Below are positions 37,996 through 49,922 of a DNA stretch of 64,000 bases, one piece after another. The DNA is from Vitellaria paradoxa (lineage: Eukaryota; Streptophyta; Magnoliopsida; Ericales; Sapotaceae), in NCBI GenBank assembly GCA_019916065.1, contig CM034236.1, positions 51,736,690-51,800,689 on the forward strand, in the 5' to 3' direction. Both the position numbers and the translations under genes were made by a program. Under the pieces are notes generated by a model. That model made no database searches and was not told the DNA's origin. It was given only the letters and a program-made list of their open reading frames with translations. The first letter of the stretch is position 1. Each line of letters begins with the position of its first letter.

Positions 37996-38349
37996 TGAAG
38001 GTAAATCTGTCAATTCAAGCCTTACAAAGAGCTCCGTCTTTTGTTAAATGTCCAAATACCACATTGGATAACTTACAATTTTTTAGTTCAAGTTCCTTGA
38101 ATATCAACCAAACATGAGAATTCCCTAATAAGCGGGAATTTCCATTCCAGTTCCTGAATCTAATATACAACCAAATATAGAATTATAGAATCAGTCAATA
38201 AGGAAAATGTCATATACAACTACAAGACTTGCCAGACATTCGCTGAAGCTATATATTCTGAATCAATGGGCAAATTACTAGACTGTAGTCTCCATAGATT
38301 AGCCGTTAAAGATGCAGCTTGAATTAGGAATCATTATCTAAACTCATTG

Positions 38350-38395
38350 TTATACAATTCAATAAGGGGGGGGGGGGAGAAAGAAAGAAAGAAAA
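38350..38395. repeat. Poly-G / GAAA run
   Basis: Eleven G are followed by AGAAAGAAAGAAAG just downstream of the stop codon of the SANT gene, on the plus strand. Confidence 0.8.
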
Positions 38396-38402
38396 TGAAT
38401 TG

Positions 38403-41400
38403 TTAAGGTTCATCTTCACTTTCATCATCATTTCTCCTAACACCATCATCATCATCATCAAAATCAGAGGAGTTCCTCCTGACACCAACCTTTAAATGCT
38501 GGAATTGATGGATAACATCGTTTGCATCTAAAACCAGAGCAGTTTTAGCAGCTTCAATAGTATTCAGTTTCTGAATACTGTTTTCCATTCTATTCTCTTT
38601 CCGTGAAATATATTTGGCTGCCCGTGCAGATACTGCTCTTCTCTTAGCTTCCCTATAATGTAACTGATCAATAAACTTCTCATGTAAGGCCTTGTTTTTA
38701 ACCTGCTTCAGAACAGGTGGGCTCACAAGTGTTACTCCATCTGAGCTACTTAGTCGTGAAACGTGTTTCTTGGGGACTGAAGAAGATTTCTCACAGAATT
38801 TCTTGAGATATCTAGGTTCTTCTTGCTTGGGTTCTGGGGTAGAAAGTATTCCAGCCTGCTGGAAAGCCTCAGTGGTTGGATTGCTAGAAGTAGACTCAAG
38901 AACCGAGAATAAATCAGCTTCATAATCTTGATCAACATTATAATGCTTCTCCAGCAATTGTCTGACAGTCTTCTGCGCAAGATGAGTCTTCAGTCTACGT
39001 CCACTTGGCCTTCTCATCTTTGGCCCAGTGGATTTAAGCAATTTACTTGCTGAGTGTGGGAAAGATGACAACTTTGTTTTGCTTACCCTTGGACGGGGTC
39101 GAGGTTGAGACGGAGTCAAGTGGTCAGCATGGACTTTATCAAAACAATCCTGTGCAGACTTTCCAGGCACCTAAACAATTTTTTGATGTTAACATCAACT
39201 CAAAACCAGCATTCTTACAATAGAATGTTTAAAAGTAATAAACTATGTTTTAATATTGTACAGGTTTGCAGCTTATATCATCACTTCATGTTCCCAACAC
39301 AAAACCTACTACTCTAACAAACAACTATACACAGCAAAAACCTGATCCCAAGTACTGGAGTTCATTATGCAAGTAGTTTTTTAGCTCATCATTTGGATTT
39401 GTAATTCAAGAAGAATATAAGAACCAAAATGTTAGACCATTCTATTGGTCCCATCCCTCCCCCCCCCCCCCCCCCCCCTTTTTCTTTTTGAGTTGTTTAC
39501 ATGTAAGGCTCCCTCTGATCCTCCATGAAACCATTTTCCAACACGGCATTTATTATGACATTGATCAAGCCTATGCAAATACACTCATGTTTACCGCAAA
39601 ATATATACAGAGATGTTGAGGATGTCAGGCCTGTACCTCATATTAAATCACACAACAAAATGTGAAATGTGAGTTTTCTATTGTTTCTATCATTTCTATA
39701 GTATGTTCACTCGCTTCAACTAAAATCAAAATCACTAAACAAGACATGCTTGCACTTACACACATATAAACCTGCAGTTTCTTAAGACATGAAAGTACTA
39801 CCATGCACTCTATAAAACACCTACTGCTTGCACTCGCCTCTGAAATGTGAGTTTTCTATTGTTTCTATCATTTCTATATTATGTTCACTTGCTTCAACTA
39901 AAATCAAACTCACTAAACAAGACATGCTTGCACTTACACACATATAAACCTGCAGCTTCTTAATACATGAAAGCACTACCATGCACTCTATAAAACACCT
40001 ACTGCTGCTCCTGCTTATGCAACCTACCTTAGTCCCCAACAGCTAGGGATCCAGCTATATAGAAAATCGAATTCTTTTCATCCTTAATCTGTTACTTGAA
40101 TCACTCACACAGATGGACAAAACAAGTCTCCGCATTTTAAGTAAGAACCATTTGAATTTCAGAGCAACAGAATATAGAATTCATATTATTAATAAACATC
40201 TTGTTAATGAGGTATTCCTTAACTGGCACAATTTTGAGAAATAAAGGTCAAAGAAAGTGACCAGTGTAAGACTGCAAGTTTCAGCAGAGCTGTCAAGCCA
40301 ATGGTATGCAAAACAACAAATAAAGCATTGGATTAGCTGACTATAAGTAAAGACAAAAAGATTTTTGGATGAAAATATAAGGGTAGCCTCATGAAACATT
40401 CCCATCAACTGAATGCATGCCAAATGTTTCAAAAGCACCAAAAAAATCATCAAGAAATTTTAGCATCTGAACACAGAAAGAAAGAAACAATGCTCATTTT
40501 ATCTTTAACATTAAAAAATAGATTCAAGCAGGATGTATATTGCCCTTTGAATAAATCAAAGCTGCGTATAACATTGCCCAATTTTTTTTTCTTTCTTTTC
40601 TTTTTTTTTTTTTTAATAAGAATATATCGCACAAAATTTTTAATCAACAAGTAACAACAATAGAAAGTCAATCAGCTATGGACTTCATCAACATTGGCAG
40701 ATGACCAATCATACCCCTAGGATGCAGCTTACTTTTTCACCCACCTCAGATAAGACCATTTTCCAAATAATGATGTTTTCTTTTTATAGCTCTGAAAAAT
40801 TTTATAAATCATTAGCAATTGGTCTTGTACCCTTTAAGAAAGAGGTTAAAAAAAACATAAATAACCAAATACACTTGTTAATTATACTAAGAACCACAAC
40901 TTTCCATTAAGATGACATAACAAATACAAATTTCTTTAAGGATACCAAAAATTAAAATAACTGGGTTTAAAATGCTGCATATCCTCATTATTTTTTCCTT
41001 TTAATGTCTTGGGAATTATTAAAAATATATAACCTATAAACAAATATCCAAAGAGTTAAGAGTAACTCCTTACCAGCTTAGCAACTTTCTTCCAGAAATG
41101 GGGTGTTGGCTTCACTGCAAAATAAGCTCCCTGCAGTGCCAATTCTTGATCCTTAGTCCACGCTTGAACAATTCCATGACCTTCCTTAACTTGATTTCTC
41201 TTCCTCTTAACCCCAATTACTTTCATTCCTTTATCAAGATCTATTTCCTCATTCTCTTCTCCTCCATCTGTAACAACTGAAGGAGCCCCAGAACTACGCG
41301 TCCACCTCTTTTCCAATTTTGCCTCAGTCCTTTTACATGAGTTACGACCTCCTTTAGCTCTTTCTACATCTGGTGAATAGTTTCCATACAAAACTTCAGG

Positions 41401-42354
41401 TGAAGCACTCTCCATAAACCCACTACACTTGCCCTTCTTAGCCCCAGTTACTTTCATTCCTTTATCAAGATCTATTTCCTCATTCTCTTCTCCTCCATCT
41501 GTAACCACTGAAGGAGCCCCAGAACTACGCGTCCACCTCTTTTCGAATTTTGCCTCAGTCCTTTTACATGAGTTACCACCTCCTCTAGCTCTTTCTACAT
41601 CTGGTAAATAGTTTCCATGCAAAACTTCAGGTGAAGCACTCCCCATAAACCCACTACACTTGCCCTTCTTAGCCCCAGAAATACTCTTCTCCTTATTCAA
41701 TTTACCTGCAAATCTCTTGCATGAGTTACCACCCACTTCAGCTTTTTCCACATTCAGTAAATCCTCTTTATCAGAGACCTCAATTGAAGCCCTCTTGCTA
41801 CGAAAATCACAATTATCCTTGTTTGTCTTCTCGACATTTTCATCCGGGTTTCCCTTAGTAGAACTACGAGTCACCCTCTTTTCAGTTTTAGCTACTACTC
41901 GTTTACACCGATCTATACAAACTTTACCCTCACCGACATTTGATAAACCGCCTTGACTATACTTATCAGGACTTTTCTTGTCAACAAATTCATCAGAAGT
42001 ATTTTTATTACCAGAAAACCTCGGAGATCGTCGGGGAAGAACACCTCTTTTCAATGTCGAAGATATTCTCGATCCAGAATCTAACTTATCGGAAATTTTC
42101 AACCCACGTTTCGTTTCTTCGACCTTCTTTGGAACTTCCGCTGGCCAATTTTTGTGGACTTTCTTTAGAGAACCCTTGCATTCTGAGCTGAGTGGAGAAC
42201 GATGCAAATGCGGGACCCGGCCAAACCTCGATTTGGGTTCTGGAGTCTTCGGATCTTCTGGTGACATACGACCCTTTGGAAGAAGCCTCGGAGACCTACG
42301 CACAGCGGTGGTGCCGCTGGGCTGTTCTGTGATTGGGGACTTCCGTTGGGGCAT
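38403..42354 (-). CDS. Myb/SANT-domain nuclear protein, two exons
   Basis: Exon 1 is 42354-41074 and exon 2 is 39170-38403, giving 682 residues; the 1.9-kb intron is GT-AG and in phase. The ATG (MPQRKSPITEQ) is the first ATG after an in-frame stop. A Myb/SANT-like domain at about residues 398-447 (AWTKDQELALQGAYFAVK, then FWKKVAKL|VPGKSAQDCF) is cut by the intron; the FWxxVA...GKSAxDCFxKxH pattern resembles the SANT domain of Mis18BP1/KNL2-type centromere proteins, but no SANTA domain is visible. The N-terminal half is basic and serine-rich with repeated RRSPR/TRSS motifs. Residues about 225-378 hold a 77-residue segment duplicated in tandem. The end is acidic (DFDDDDDGVRRNDDESEDEP). A DNA- or chromatin-binding nuclear role is inferred. 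Confidence 0.85.
39459..39478. repeat. Run of 20 C in the SANT gene intron
   Basis: A pure C tract followed by T-rich sequence. On the transcribed sense it is a G-run within the intron, a candidate for G-quadruplex formation or assembly error. Confidence 0.85.
39656..40010. repeat. ~180-bp tandem duplication in the SANT gene intron
   Basis: GTGAGTTTTCTATTGTTTCT and the following ~160 bases (ending near CACTCTATAAAACACCTACT) occur at about 39668 and again at about 39847, a near-identical direct repeat with period about 179. Confidence 0.8.
41220..41681 (-). repeat. 231-bp in-frame tandem duplication in the SANT gene
   Basis: CTTTCATTCCTTTATCAAGA begins at 41220 and again at 41451, exactly 231 bases (77 codons) apart, and the two units differ at only a few positions. 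Each encodes AKKGKCSGFM, then SPEVL.GNY, NSCKRTEAK, EKRWTRSSGAPSVVTDGG and EENEEIDLDKGMKV. A weaker third relative (VGGNSCKRFAGKL) precedes them in the protein. Confidence 0.92.
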
Positions 42355-43210
42355 TTTCACGAACACTTGGTGGTCGCTTTCGTCTTGTTCGCCAGAATGG
42401 AGCACTGACCACACAGCGGGACAGGCCCTGAATCAAGGCAAAGGAATAAAAAAGAGTTTATATATGGTTGCCCAACTACTTTCTTCCTCCGACTTCTTTA
42501 GCCATTTCCGCATCTGTCGTATTCGGGAGAACGCCGACGAAGAGAGACGAAACCTCTCAAACAAGCAGCAAATATGTAGACTGAGCACTTGCTTAATGAA
42601 GAGGAACTAAGAATTAACAAGAAAAACTCGACCTATATCTATCCGGGAGATGGACGCCCTGACCCTCGGAGGGAGGAGGGAGGGGTATTTGATCTTCAAA
42701 ACAGCCGAGTCTATTGAAAGGAAATTGTCCGGTATTCACTTCTATTATCTCCCTTTCGAATGTTTCAGTGTTGTCACACTCTCTCCAGACCCAACCACGG
42801 CCCTCTGTTCAATTACCTCTTCTTCTACTCGAGCCTCGGCAGAGCGTTTTTGATCTAATTCGTATTCTAACAAGTGCAGGATCAAGCGCGAACTGGACTT
42901 TTTCTTCACCAAATATATTTTTTTTTTAAGAAGTTAAGCGTATTCGTAAAAATTAATTAATTAATTAATTTCAATAACAGTTAAAAAAATAAAAATAACA
43001 GAATTTTTGTTTTTTTAACCTAAACGGATAATTTTTACTTCAACAGACACCAATTTTTTTAATTTTTTTATGAATACGATTAATATATTTAAAAATTATA
43101 TTTTAATAAAAATTATAAAAGGGCAAAAAAATCACAAAAAAAAGTGACAAACAAATTTTGTAAAAGAGAACAGCCCTCAAGAGTTGGAATATATTACATC
43201 TCAGGTGTCG
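42355..43210. other. 5' region of the SANT gene with family C repeat
   Basis: The part 42355-42930 has gene-like composition and probably includes the SANT gene leader and promoter; the open frames on + (up to 210 codons, running through exon 1) are shadows of the minus-strand gene or unrecognised. From 42930 to 43140 lies a family C AT-rich repeat. Confidence 0.5.
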
Positions 43211-43214
43211 AAAA

Positions 43215-44140
43215 GTCGATATTAAAGGTCTTATTTAGTAATATTTTTATTTTTTTTATTTATATTTTTAAAATTTTGTCGATTAGTAACAGAAACGTGT
43301 TTATTAAATCTGTTTATATATATATATATTTTTTAAAATGAAAACTTAAATAGAAAAATATAAACAAAGAAAAGATATTTTTACTTTATTTTTTCTGTTG
43401 CAAACATTTTATCAATTTTAATACATTGTCTAATTCTGTTACATCATATAAAATAAATTATTTTATTCAAATATTTTATTGAACTAACATTATTTTTAAT
43501 AAATAATATAATTAAATTAAATTAATATGTAATATATATTATTAATTTATTACTAATAAATAATTAAATTTAATTAGTTAATTTAATTAATAGGAAATAT
43601 ATATTATTAAATTATTTTTAATAAATATTATAATTTAATTATTTAAATTAATTTAATAATTAATTTAACTAATATTAAATTATTTTTAATAAATATCATG
43701 ATTAAAGTAAATTAATTTAATTTAACTAATTTATTTAATATGAAATATATTTTATTAAATTATTTTTAATAAACATCGTAATTAAGTTATTTAAATTATT
43801 AAGAAATATATTTTATTCAATTATTTTTAGTAAATAATATAATTAAATTATAATTAATATATTTTATATTTACTAAGTTAAATGATATAATACTGATATT
43901 TTATTCAATTATTTTTAATAAATAATATAATTAAATTAAATTAATATGAAATATATTTATTAAATTTAATTAATTTAAAAATAAAATAAAATTAAATATT
44001 GTATGAAAATAAAAAATTAATAATTATAAACATAATTACATTTTCAAACACAATCTCTGTTTTCATTTAAGAAAAAAAGATAACAAAAAATAAAAAAATA
44101 AATATATAAGTATAAATAAAAAAATAACAACTACCATATA
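43215..44140. mobile_element. AT-rich MITE-like element, relative of 22985-23875
   Basis: The T-rich left arm (TTAGTAATATTTTTATTTTT) and A-rich right arm (AAAAAAATAACAACTACCAT) are roughly inverse. The interior is AATTAAATTAATATG- and AAATTATTTTTAATAAATA-type repeats, as in the element at 22985-23875. It belongs to the extra DNA that separates the SANT gene start from its duplicated promoter block. Confidence 0.5.
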
Positions 44141-44144
44141 GAGT

Positions 44145-44315
44145 GTGTTTGGAGTTGTATAAGAGTGTATAAAATAAAATAAAATTATAAAAATAAATAT
44201 CTCGTAATTTATGTAATGAGTGAATAATTTAAAATTTATTATCTCATAATTCATATTTATAGAAATTTATAAAATTTTATTTTATTTTATTTAGCATTAA
44301 ACGGAGCCATAGTCC
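44145..44315 (+). repeat. MITE-like repeat, family A
   Basis: It begins GTGTGTTTGGAGTTGTATAA and ends TAGCATTAAACGGAGCC, with the usual CTCGTAATTTATGTAATGAG core. It sits directly against the duplicated promoter block at 44330. Confidence 0.55.
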
Positions 44316-44329
44316 CAAATGAGAAGGAG

Positions 44330-44560
44330 TAAACTGCGCCGCAAAGTTCAAACTTGAAATCGTAATAGGCATGACACGAACTAGCTTTAAGCATGTGCTA
44401 AGTCTGACAGGACCGGTGCAACAGGTCTATCATTAGGCCCGAGCCCATATTTGAGCCAATTTCTAAATTAGCCCTTTGACGTTCTGATGTGAACTACCGG
44501 GCTCCAAATCCCACGGACCAACCCATGTACTTTAAACAATAATAAGGGGCGGTTCGAAGT
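44330..44560 (-). promoter_or_regulatory. Displaced promoter block of the SANT gene
   Basis: The minus strand here matches 30855-31050 on the plus strand over about 190 bases (for example CTAATTTAGAAAT...GGGCTCGGGCCTAATGATAG). In the copy this block lies only about 25-50 bases before the start-codon block, whereas here about 1.95 kb of AT-rich DNA intervenes. It is therefore likely the old proximal promoter or leader of the SANT gene. Function is inferred from position. Confidence 0.55.
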
Positions 44561-45363
44561 TCTAACCAAGTTTAAAAAAAATTTTAAAATTTTTTAAAGT
44601 TTTAATTTTTTGTAAACCCTAAAAAATTTAATTATTTTAAAAAATTTGTCAAAATCCGTTAGAATAAATTATTATAATGCGTTCCAACAGATTTTGGTAG
44701 ATTTTTTAAAATTTTGAACTAATATTTGTACCAAAAAGTTTTACAAAATTCTAAAAATTTTTAAAATTTTTTACTAAAATTTTACCACGTGTTACTTTAT
44801 ATAACTTTTAACAATTTTATATTAAATTAAATACAAACATTCAATCATCATTTCAAAATTAATAAAAAAAAAAACCGTCATTTCAAAACAACATTTTACA
44901 TTACAGATTCTAAAAAATTTTACTTTTGTTAACTTTTGATTTTTTTTAACACTCCAAACAGTCTCTAAAAAATATAAGCACTTTTTGGATAATTAAGAAT
45001 TTCAAATTCATAAATTTAAGGTTAAATTATGTTAAAATATAAATTATAGAGTTAATTTGTCTAATATATAAAGTTTTTTTAATAATTACTAATAATTACT
45101 ACTAAAGTAACGGTATCATTATTTTCTAAAATAGTAGAGCCACTATTATAAATAATTTCAAATAATTTTTTTTTTTTGCAATGATCTCAAATCTTTCCTA
45201 TAGTATCATACTAAATTACTCAAATTAATGATAAAATTAATATTTCAACTAACAACATTATATTTAAATAATTTTTCTTGAATAATTAAAATCAAAATTT
45301 TTAATTTTAAATACATAAATACAAACGCAATTTAGGAGAATAGTACTCAATTGGCCATTGCCA
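44561..45363. other. AT-rich spacer
   Basis: The start (GGGCGGTTCGAAGTTCTAAC) and the ATGCGTTCCAACAGATTTTG piece link 44560-44790 to the loose repeat group at 9130, 12440 and 13340. No coding signal was seen. Confidence 0.4.
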
Positions 45364-45377
45364 TGCCCTTTTCTTTT

Positions 45378-45636
45378 GGGGTCGGGGAGAATCCCGCAGC
45401 CGCTACCCATAGGTACGCACTGGGTGAAACCCACCCCGTGGCCCTAGTCGGCAAAGAACCACGAGGAGGTAAACTAGCCTAGGCAAGTCCTGGCTGACCG
45501 GCTCAGTCGAGAAGGCTGTTAGATGGCCCTCCACAATTAAAGGAAGAACTGCCCCAAGAGGAGTCAAACCTAGAACCTATTGATCCCAGACCTTTCAGCC
45601 TGCCATCCGAATCAACTCGACTACCCCTTACGAGAC
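45378..45636 (-). mobile_element. tRNA-derived SINE, full length with TSD
   Basis: On the minus strand the 5' end carries pol III-like boxes: A-like TAGTCGAGTTG (45623-45613) and B-like GGTTTGACTCC (45570-45560). A conserved body (CCGGTCAGCCAGGACTTGCC, CCTCCTCGTGGTTCTTTGCC, TTTCACCCAGTGCG, GGGTAGCGGCTGCGGG) follows, then a short A-rich tail. Flanks share TGCCCTTTT (45364-45377 and 45637-45650). Related units lie at 55334-55873 and 57583-57812. Confidence 0.68.
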
Positions 45637-45650
45637 TGCCCTTTTTTTAT

Positions 45651-46640
45651 TCATATTCAAAGACTAAACAGCCTTCATGATCTTCGCAATACAAGTATTT
45701 CAACAGTACTAATCCTATGCACAATGCACAAGCGATTTTCAAAATAGAGATGCCACTTGAGTGTACACTATGAATTTATCAAAAAATAATAAAAATTACG
45801 ACAACAATCCTTCAATTTTACCATGACATAAATAAAAATATAAAAATAAAAAAAAAACGTGTCCAAATTACTTACAAACAGAATAAAATTAATTTGAGTC
45901 AATAATTTTGAACATAAAAAATTTTGAATAATCAATTGTAGATAACTTGCGATATGAAAGAATTCAGATATGATCATATATATATATATATATATATTGG
46001 TAAAATCTCATCAGAGCTTTGAGGAAGCCACCAATGGGAGCATGGTTTAAAGAATGTACCCAATCAATATCAAATGCAATTCCAGAAGGGAAAAAAATAA
46101 AAATAAAAATCCTTATAGCTATATATTCACTTGATTGTTTAATAAATACGACAGGTGACATAATTTGGTAAGTTTAAATGTAGAATTAATTCCTCTGTTG
46201 AAGTTTATTAAAACTGCAATAGAAAAAAAAAAGTTAATAATACACTAATACCCATTCACGGTGTGTTAAAAGTAATAAAAAGTGAGATAAGTTGTGAGTT
46301 CGTAATTTATAAAATAAGATAAAAAGTAAATAATTTTTAAATATTTTTAATATTTTTTATTGTTTTTAGAACTTTTTGTTACTTCAAATAACGCCTTAAT
46401 AAACAAATACTCATGTAACTCAATCTCCATTTTAGTCCCACCATGGATTCATTCAGAATGAATTAAAAAAAAAAGTAATTAAAAGATTTGAAAAAAAGAA
46501 AAGTCAAATAGAGGCAAAATAAACTATCCGACTTACATGCAAACAACATGCGACTATTTTTTATTATCTGATTGCACATAAATCAAAGAAACCACAATTC
46601 TACGATGCCTATGATTAATAAAAGGAGCCTAATAATATCA
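45651..46640. other. Spacer with TA run and family A repeat
   Basis: A TA microsatellite lies at 45973-45998 and a family A MITE-like copy at 46258-46400. Minus frames of 65-69 codons are unrecognised. Confidence 0.45.
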
Positions 46641-46644
46641 ATGT

Positions 46645-47440
46645 CGAAATTACTCGTTCCCATTCGATATCTATTTTATCTGTCTCATTTGAAGAGCATA
46701 TAAAAATATTATTAATAAAAACAGATATAAGAATTTTAAGATTTTTTTCGAACGGAGATGAAGATGAGAACAAGTTTGTTAATCTTTACTCTATCTAGTA
46801 CTTGCTTAAAAATTTATTTATTAATTTATATATATATTTTTAATATATATAGTATATAGTAACAATGTGTGTATATATGTGTAATATATATATATTCAGA
46901 CCAAATCTTAGATTTCAATCCAAGCGTTTGGGGTGTGAAAGAACCTGAGCTGTAAATTTTGCTACGAAAGCTTCAATGAAATCTCAAATTGACCATGCTA
47001 TTACTGCAAGAAACCACCTCAACTTTGTGCGGCTATTGAACTTTGCACAGGATGTAAATTTTGCTATGGAAGCTTCAAGAAAGAATTTGAGCGTAAAGGA
47101 GAACCGCTGGGAAGGGAAGATGAAGCTACTGTGCGTCTATATTTATCTGCATATTTATATTTTATATTTTTACTTAATAAATATAATGTTTATAAAAATT
47201 TTTAATATTTATTTTATATGTATAATATATAATTTATACTTATTGTTATGTTTGGCGGATAAATGAGGATGTGGATGGGAAATCCGTTATCTAACGGAGA
47301 CGAGTATAAAGAAAATTTTCATCTCCAAAATGGAGATGGGGATAAGGACGAGAACAGGGATCGGCATGCTCATTACTAAGAGGGGACGAGGACGGAAAAA
47401 ATACATACCCATCCTATACCTGCCTTGTTGACATCCCTAC
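46645..47440. mobile_element. Possible gene-fragment-bearing (Pack-type) element
   Basis: The right end (GAGGGGACGAGGACGG-type sequence in the form AGAGGGGACGAGGACGGAAA, then CTTGTTGACATCCCTAC) and the left part (CTCGTTCCCATTCGATATC, then GAACGGAGATGAAGATGAGA) look like the roughly inverse, GGGGACGRGGA-rich ends of a common plant DNA transposon type. Between them lies a coding-looking patch (46940-47130). The ends are worn and no target duplication was fixed. Confidence 0.35.
46940..47135 (+). pseudogene. Gene fragment, function unknown
   Basis: A frame from ATG 46976 reads MKSQIDHAITARNHLNFVRL, then LNFAQDVNFAMEASRKNLSV, before dissolving into AT-rich DNA. It has coding-like composition. 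GTAAATTTTGCTAYGRAAGC occurs at 46952 and 47055, an internal direct repeat. I do not recognise the family with certainty; it looks like one or two exons of a host gene carried by the surrounding element. Confidence 0.35.
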
Positions 47441-48183
47441 CAAATAGGATAATTTTGACGAACAACAATTAATACAAAGGATATAGTATGAAGTTTGACG
47501 AAATTTCGCTTATGCTTTTCTATACAACGAATTAAGGTTATTTTTGAGATTTTTCTTCAGTTATAAATATTCTCAAATATTTCTTAAACCATGGGCTCTT
47601 GCCTAAACTTAATTTATCATTCATTTGAGAGTAAAAAAACACGCGAGACCATTAAATCTATTTTATTTAGGTCTATTTTTTAGACTTTTTTGGAAAACTA
47701 TCTTGATTCTTGAATCTCAAATTTAAGGTTGCGGTTTAGATGGGACAACATTTCTACTGTGGTTGGAACAGATACAAATTTTACGGAAGTGGTGTTTTAC
47801 GAATGTTTGACGAGTAGGAATATGAAAATCGAAATTAAGTAGATCAAGAGAAACTTTGATTAAGAAAATTATATTTTCTCGATTAAGAATCGTGTAACCT
47901 TTAATTCATAATAAATTTTTTAAATTTCATATGCATTAAAAATTCGATATTTTTCTCATTTATTAAAAGAGTTTCTTAGTAAACAATCTTATATTTTCAC
48001 GTGAATTTAGTTAGACAAATACGTTTGCATAATATATAAGAGAGGTTGGTAGTTTAGGAGAATTTAGCCAGACAAATATTCCCCATATGCATAATATATA
48101 GGAGAGGTTGGTAGTTTAGGAGGAGGTTAGTCTGAAAATTAAACCATGAAATAAGAAAGCTTCAATGGATATGCATGGCAGTA
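47441..48183. other. Spacer with a ~62-bp tandem duplication
   Basis: Two units, about 48004-48060 and 48061-48122, share GCATAATATATARGAGAGGT and TGGTAGTTTAGGA. No coding signal was seen. Confidence 0.5.
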
Positions 48184-48398
48184 AGGGCGGATTCATTAAG
48201 GGACGAGTGGGAGCAGTTGTCCCGCCTGACTGTTAAAAATTTATATATTTTATATATATTTTGTATAAATTTTTTGATTCTTTTAATATATAAATATATA
48301 AATTACCCTCACTGAAATTTAGTTGTTATTTAAAAATTTTTAATATTAATTTTTTTTTAAATTTTGTCCCCACTTAACAAAATTCCTGAATCTACCCT
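48184..48398. mobile_element. Short MITE-like element, ~215 bp
   Basis: The left end AGGGCGGATTCATTAAGGGA mirrors the right end TTCCTGAATCTACCCT, with shared inner pieces (GTTGTCCCGCC and TTTGTCCCCAC). The interior is AT-rich. It is hAT-like by its ends; a target duplication was not clear. Confidence 0.45.
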
Positions 48399-49260
48399 GA
48401 ATTGACAGCTGTCAAATCTGCTTGTAGTGGTGCTTCCAGAACTGCTAGTGGGAAGATCTATTGCGCCATGCTTAGTTCATGATCCTCCAAATCTAGAAAC
48501 TTTGGTTTAGGTGCAGTTAATTCAGGTCACCAAGGCAAGTTTGGATGTACACATGTATATTTCGTGTATTAAGCCTGTATTTGGGTAATTTCACCTCCTA
48601 GAGGATCCGGATTCCTTCTGTTCTTTCACGGAGTTCTTTCATGTAATCTTGACATCTCAAAGCAAATATATTTTCTAGTTTTATAGTATTAGAACTGCCC
48701 TTGATGAACGTATATAGAATAGAGAAGTTGAACTTAATTGCTTGATGAGTACAATGAGAGAAGCGCAGTAAAATTCCAATTTAGAGCCCCCAGATCCCAT
48801 ATATATAATTTTTACTTCAAATTAAATGCCAGAAATAACCAATTTAACTAATTAACAGTGATTATTAGATTTCTGGTTCAGGGCATTGCTGTTGTTATTT
48901 ATATGTGTGGTTCATCACTAATATTAAAGTTTCGTTTGGCAAGAAGCAACTGATAGCTACTACCTTTTTAATTTTTTTTAAAATAATCAAATTTATCCTC
49001 TTATATTTTAATTTTTTCTTAAATCTCAAGGATAAAAATATCAAATTAACAAAAAGTTAAAAAATTAAATACTAAAAAATTAACTTTTTTTTTCTTCTTA
49101 ACACGTAAAAAAAAAAATTAATTAACTTCTTAAAAAATTAACTCCGATACTTCCCAAACCAAGCCAATTCATGGAATACATTGCCACTAAAAAGTCAAAG
49201 ACATTACTGTTAGAAATATAATTAGATTCCAACTTATCAGGTTGTCGGTATAACTAATAT
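48399..49260. other. Spacer with family D repeat
   Basis: The part 48925-49165 is a family D MITE-like copy bounded by TTTCGTTTGGCAAG and ACTTCCCAAACCAAG. The rest is low-copy-looking and unrecognised. Confidence 0.45.
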
Positions 49261-49658
49261 AATGCAGCTCTTTCTCTCTCTCTCTATATATATATATAAT
49301 AACCATATCATTTTATCAGCCACTAAATTCGTTGCAGATGTTCCAAAAACATTCCCTTGTGGTGGGTGGCTATCAAAAACATTCTCAGCCATTAATTTAA
49401 ACTTGCAACCAAATTATCTTAGTATATATTATTGCATAAATATATCCACTACTTTTAACGAATCAAGAGCAATAATTGACCCTGCATTAATCAACAATCC
49501 AAATCCAGGCTGAAAAACACATAATACATGTTAGGTTGCGGATTGGGTCATGGACATATATATTTACATACAACGCTCGAAAAAATTAACATTAACTAGC
49601 AAAATTCTGTGAACAACAGACAGACAAGACAAAACACTTCTGCTTAACTAGGCTTCAC

Positions 49659-49694
<36 letters not shown>

Positions 49695-49737
49695 AACGAC
49701 CACGACGAAGTCCAGATCGATTTATTTTCCAATGCTC
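49261..49737. other. 3' flank of the bHLH gene
   Basis: It includes a CT/TA run at 49270-49299 and an AAT trinucleotide run at 49660-49690. The 83-codon plus frame at 49262 is not recognised. The region probably contains the bHLH 3' UTR on the minus strand. Confidence 0.4.
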
Positions 49738-49885
49738 CTATAAACATCTACCTCCATAACCTGCATTTATGTACAGTGCTTGCTTTATTTCTTCAGGACT
49801 TATCGTTCTTTGCTGCTCCACTCCCTGGCTCATGAGTTACCAGAATAAGAAACATTGATTAATTAGATGATCTGAAGCATCTTTC

Positions 49886-49922
<37 letters not shown>

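Noticed and set aside
41978..42610. 210-codon plus-strand open frame
   Set aside because: It lies mostly antisense to exon 1 of the SANT gene and has no recognisable protein; the minus-strand reading has a domain and matching splice sites.
45560..45623. tRNA gene
   Set aside because: The A- and B-box-like motifs are part of a longer repeated SINE, and no cloverleaf with acceptor stem could be drawn.
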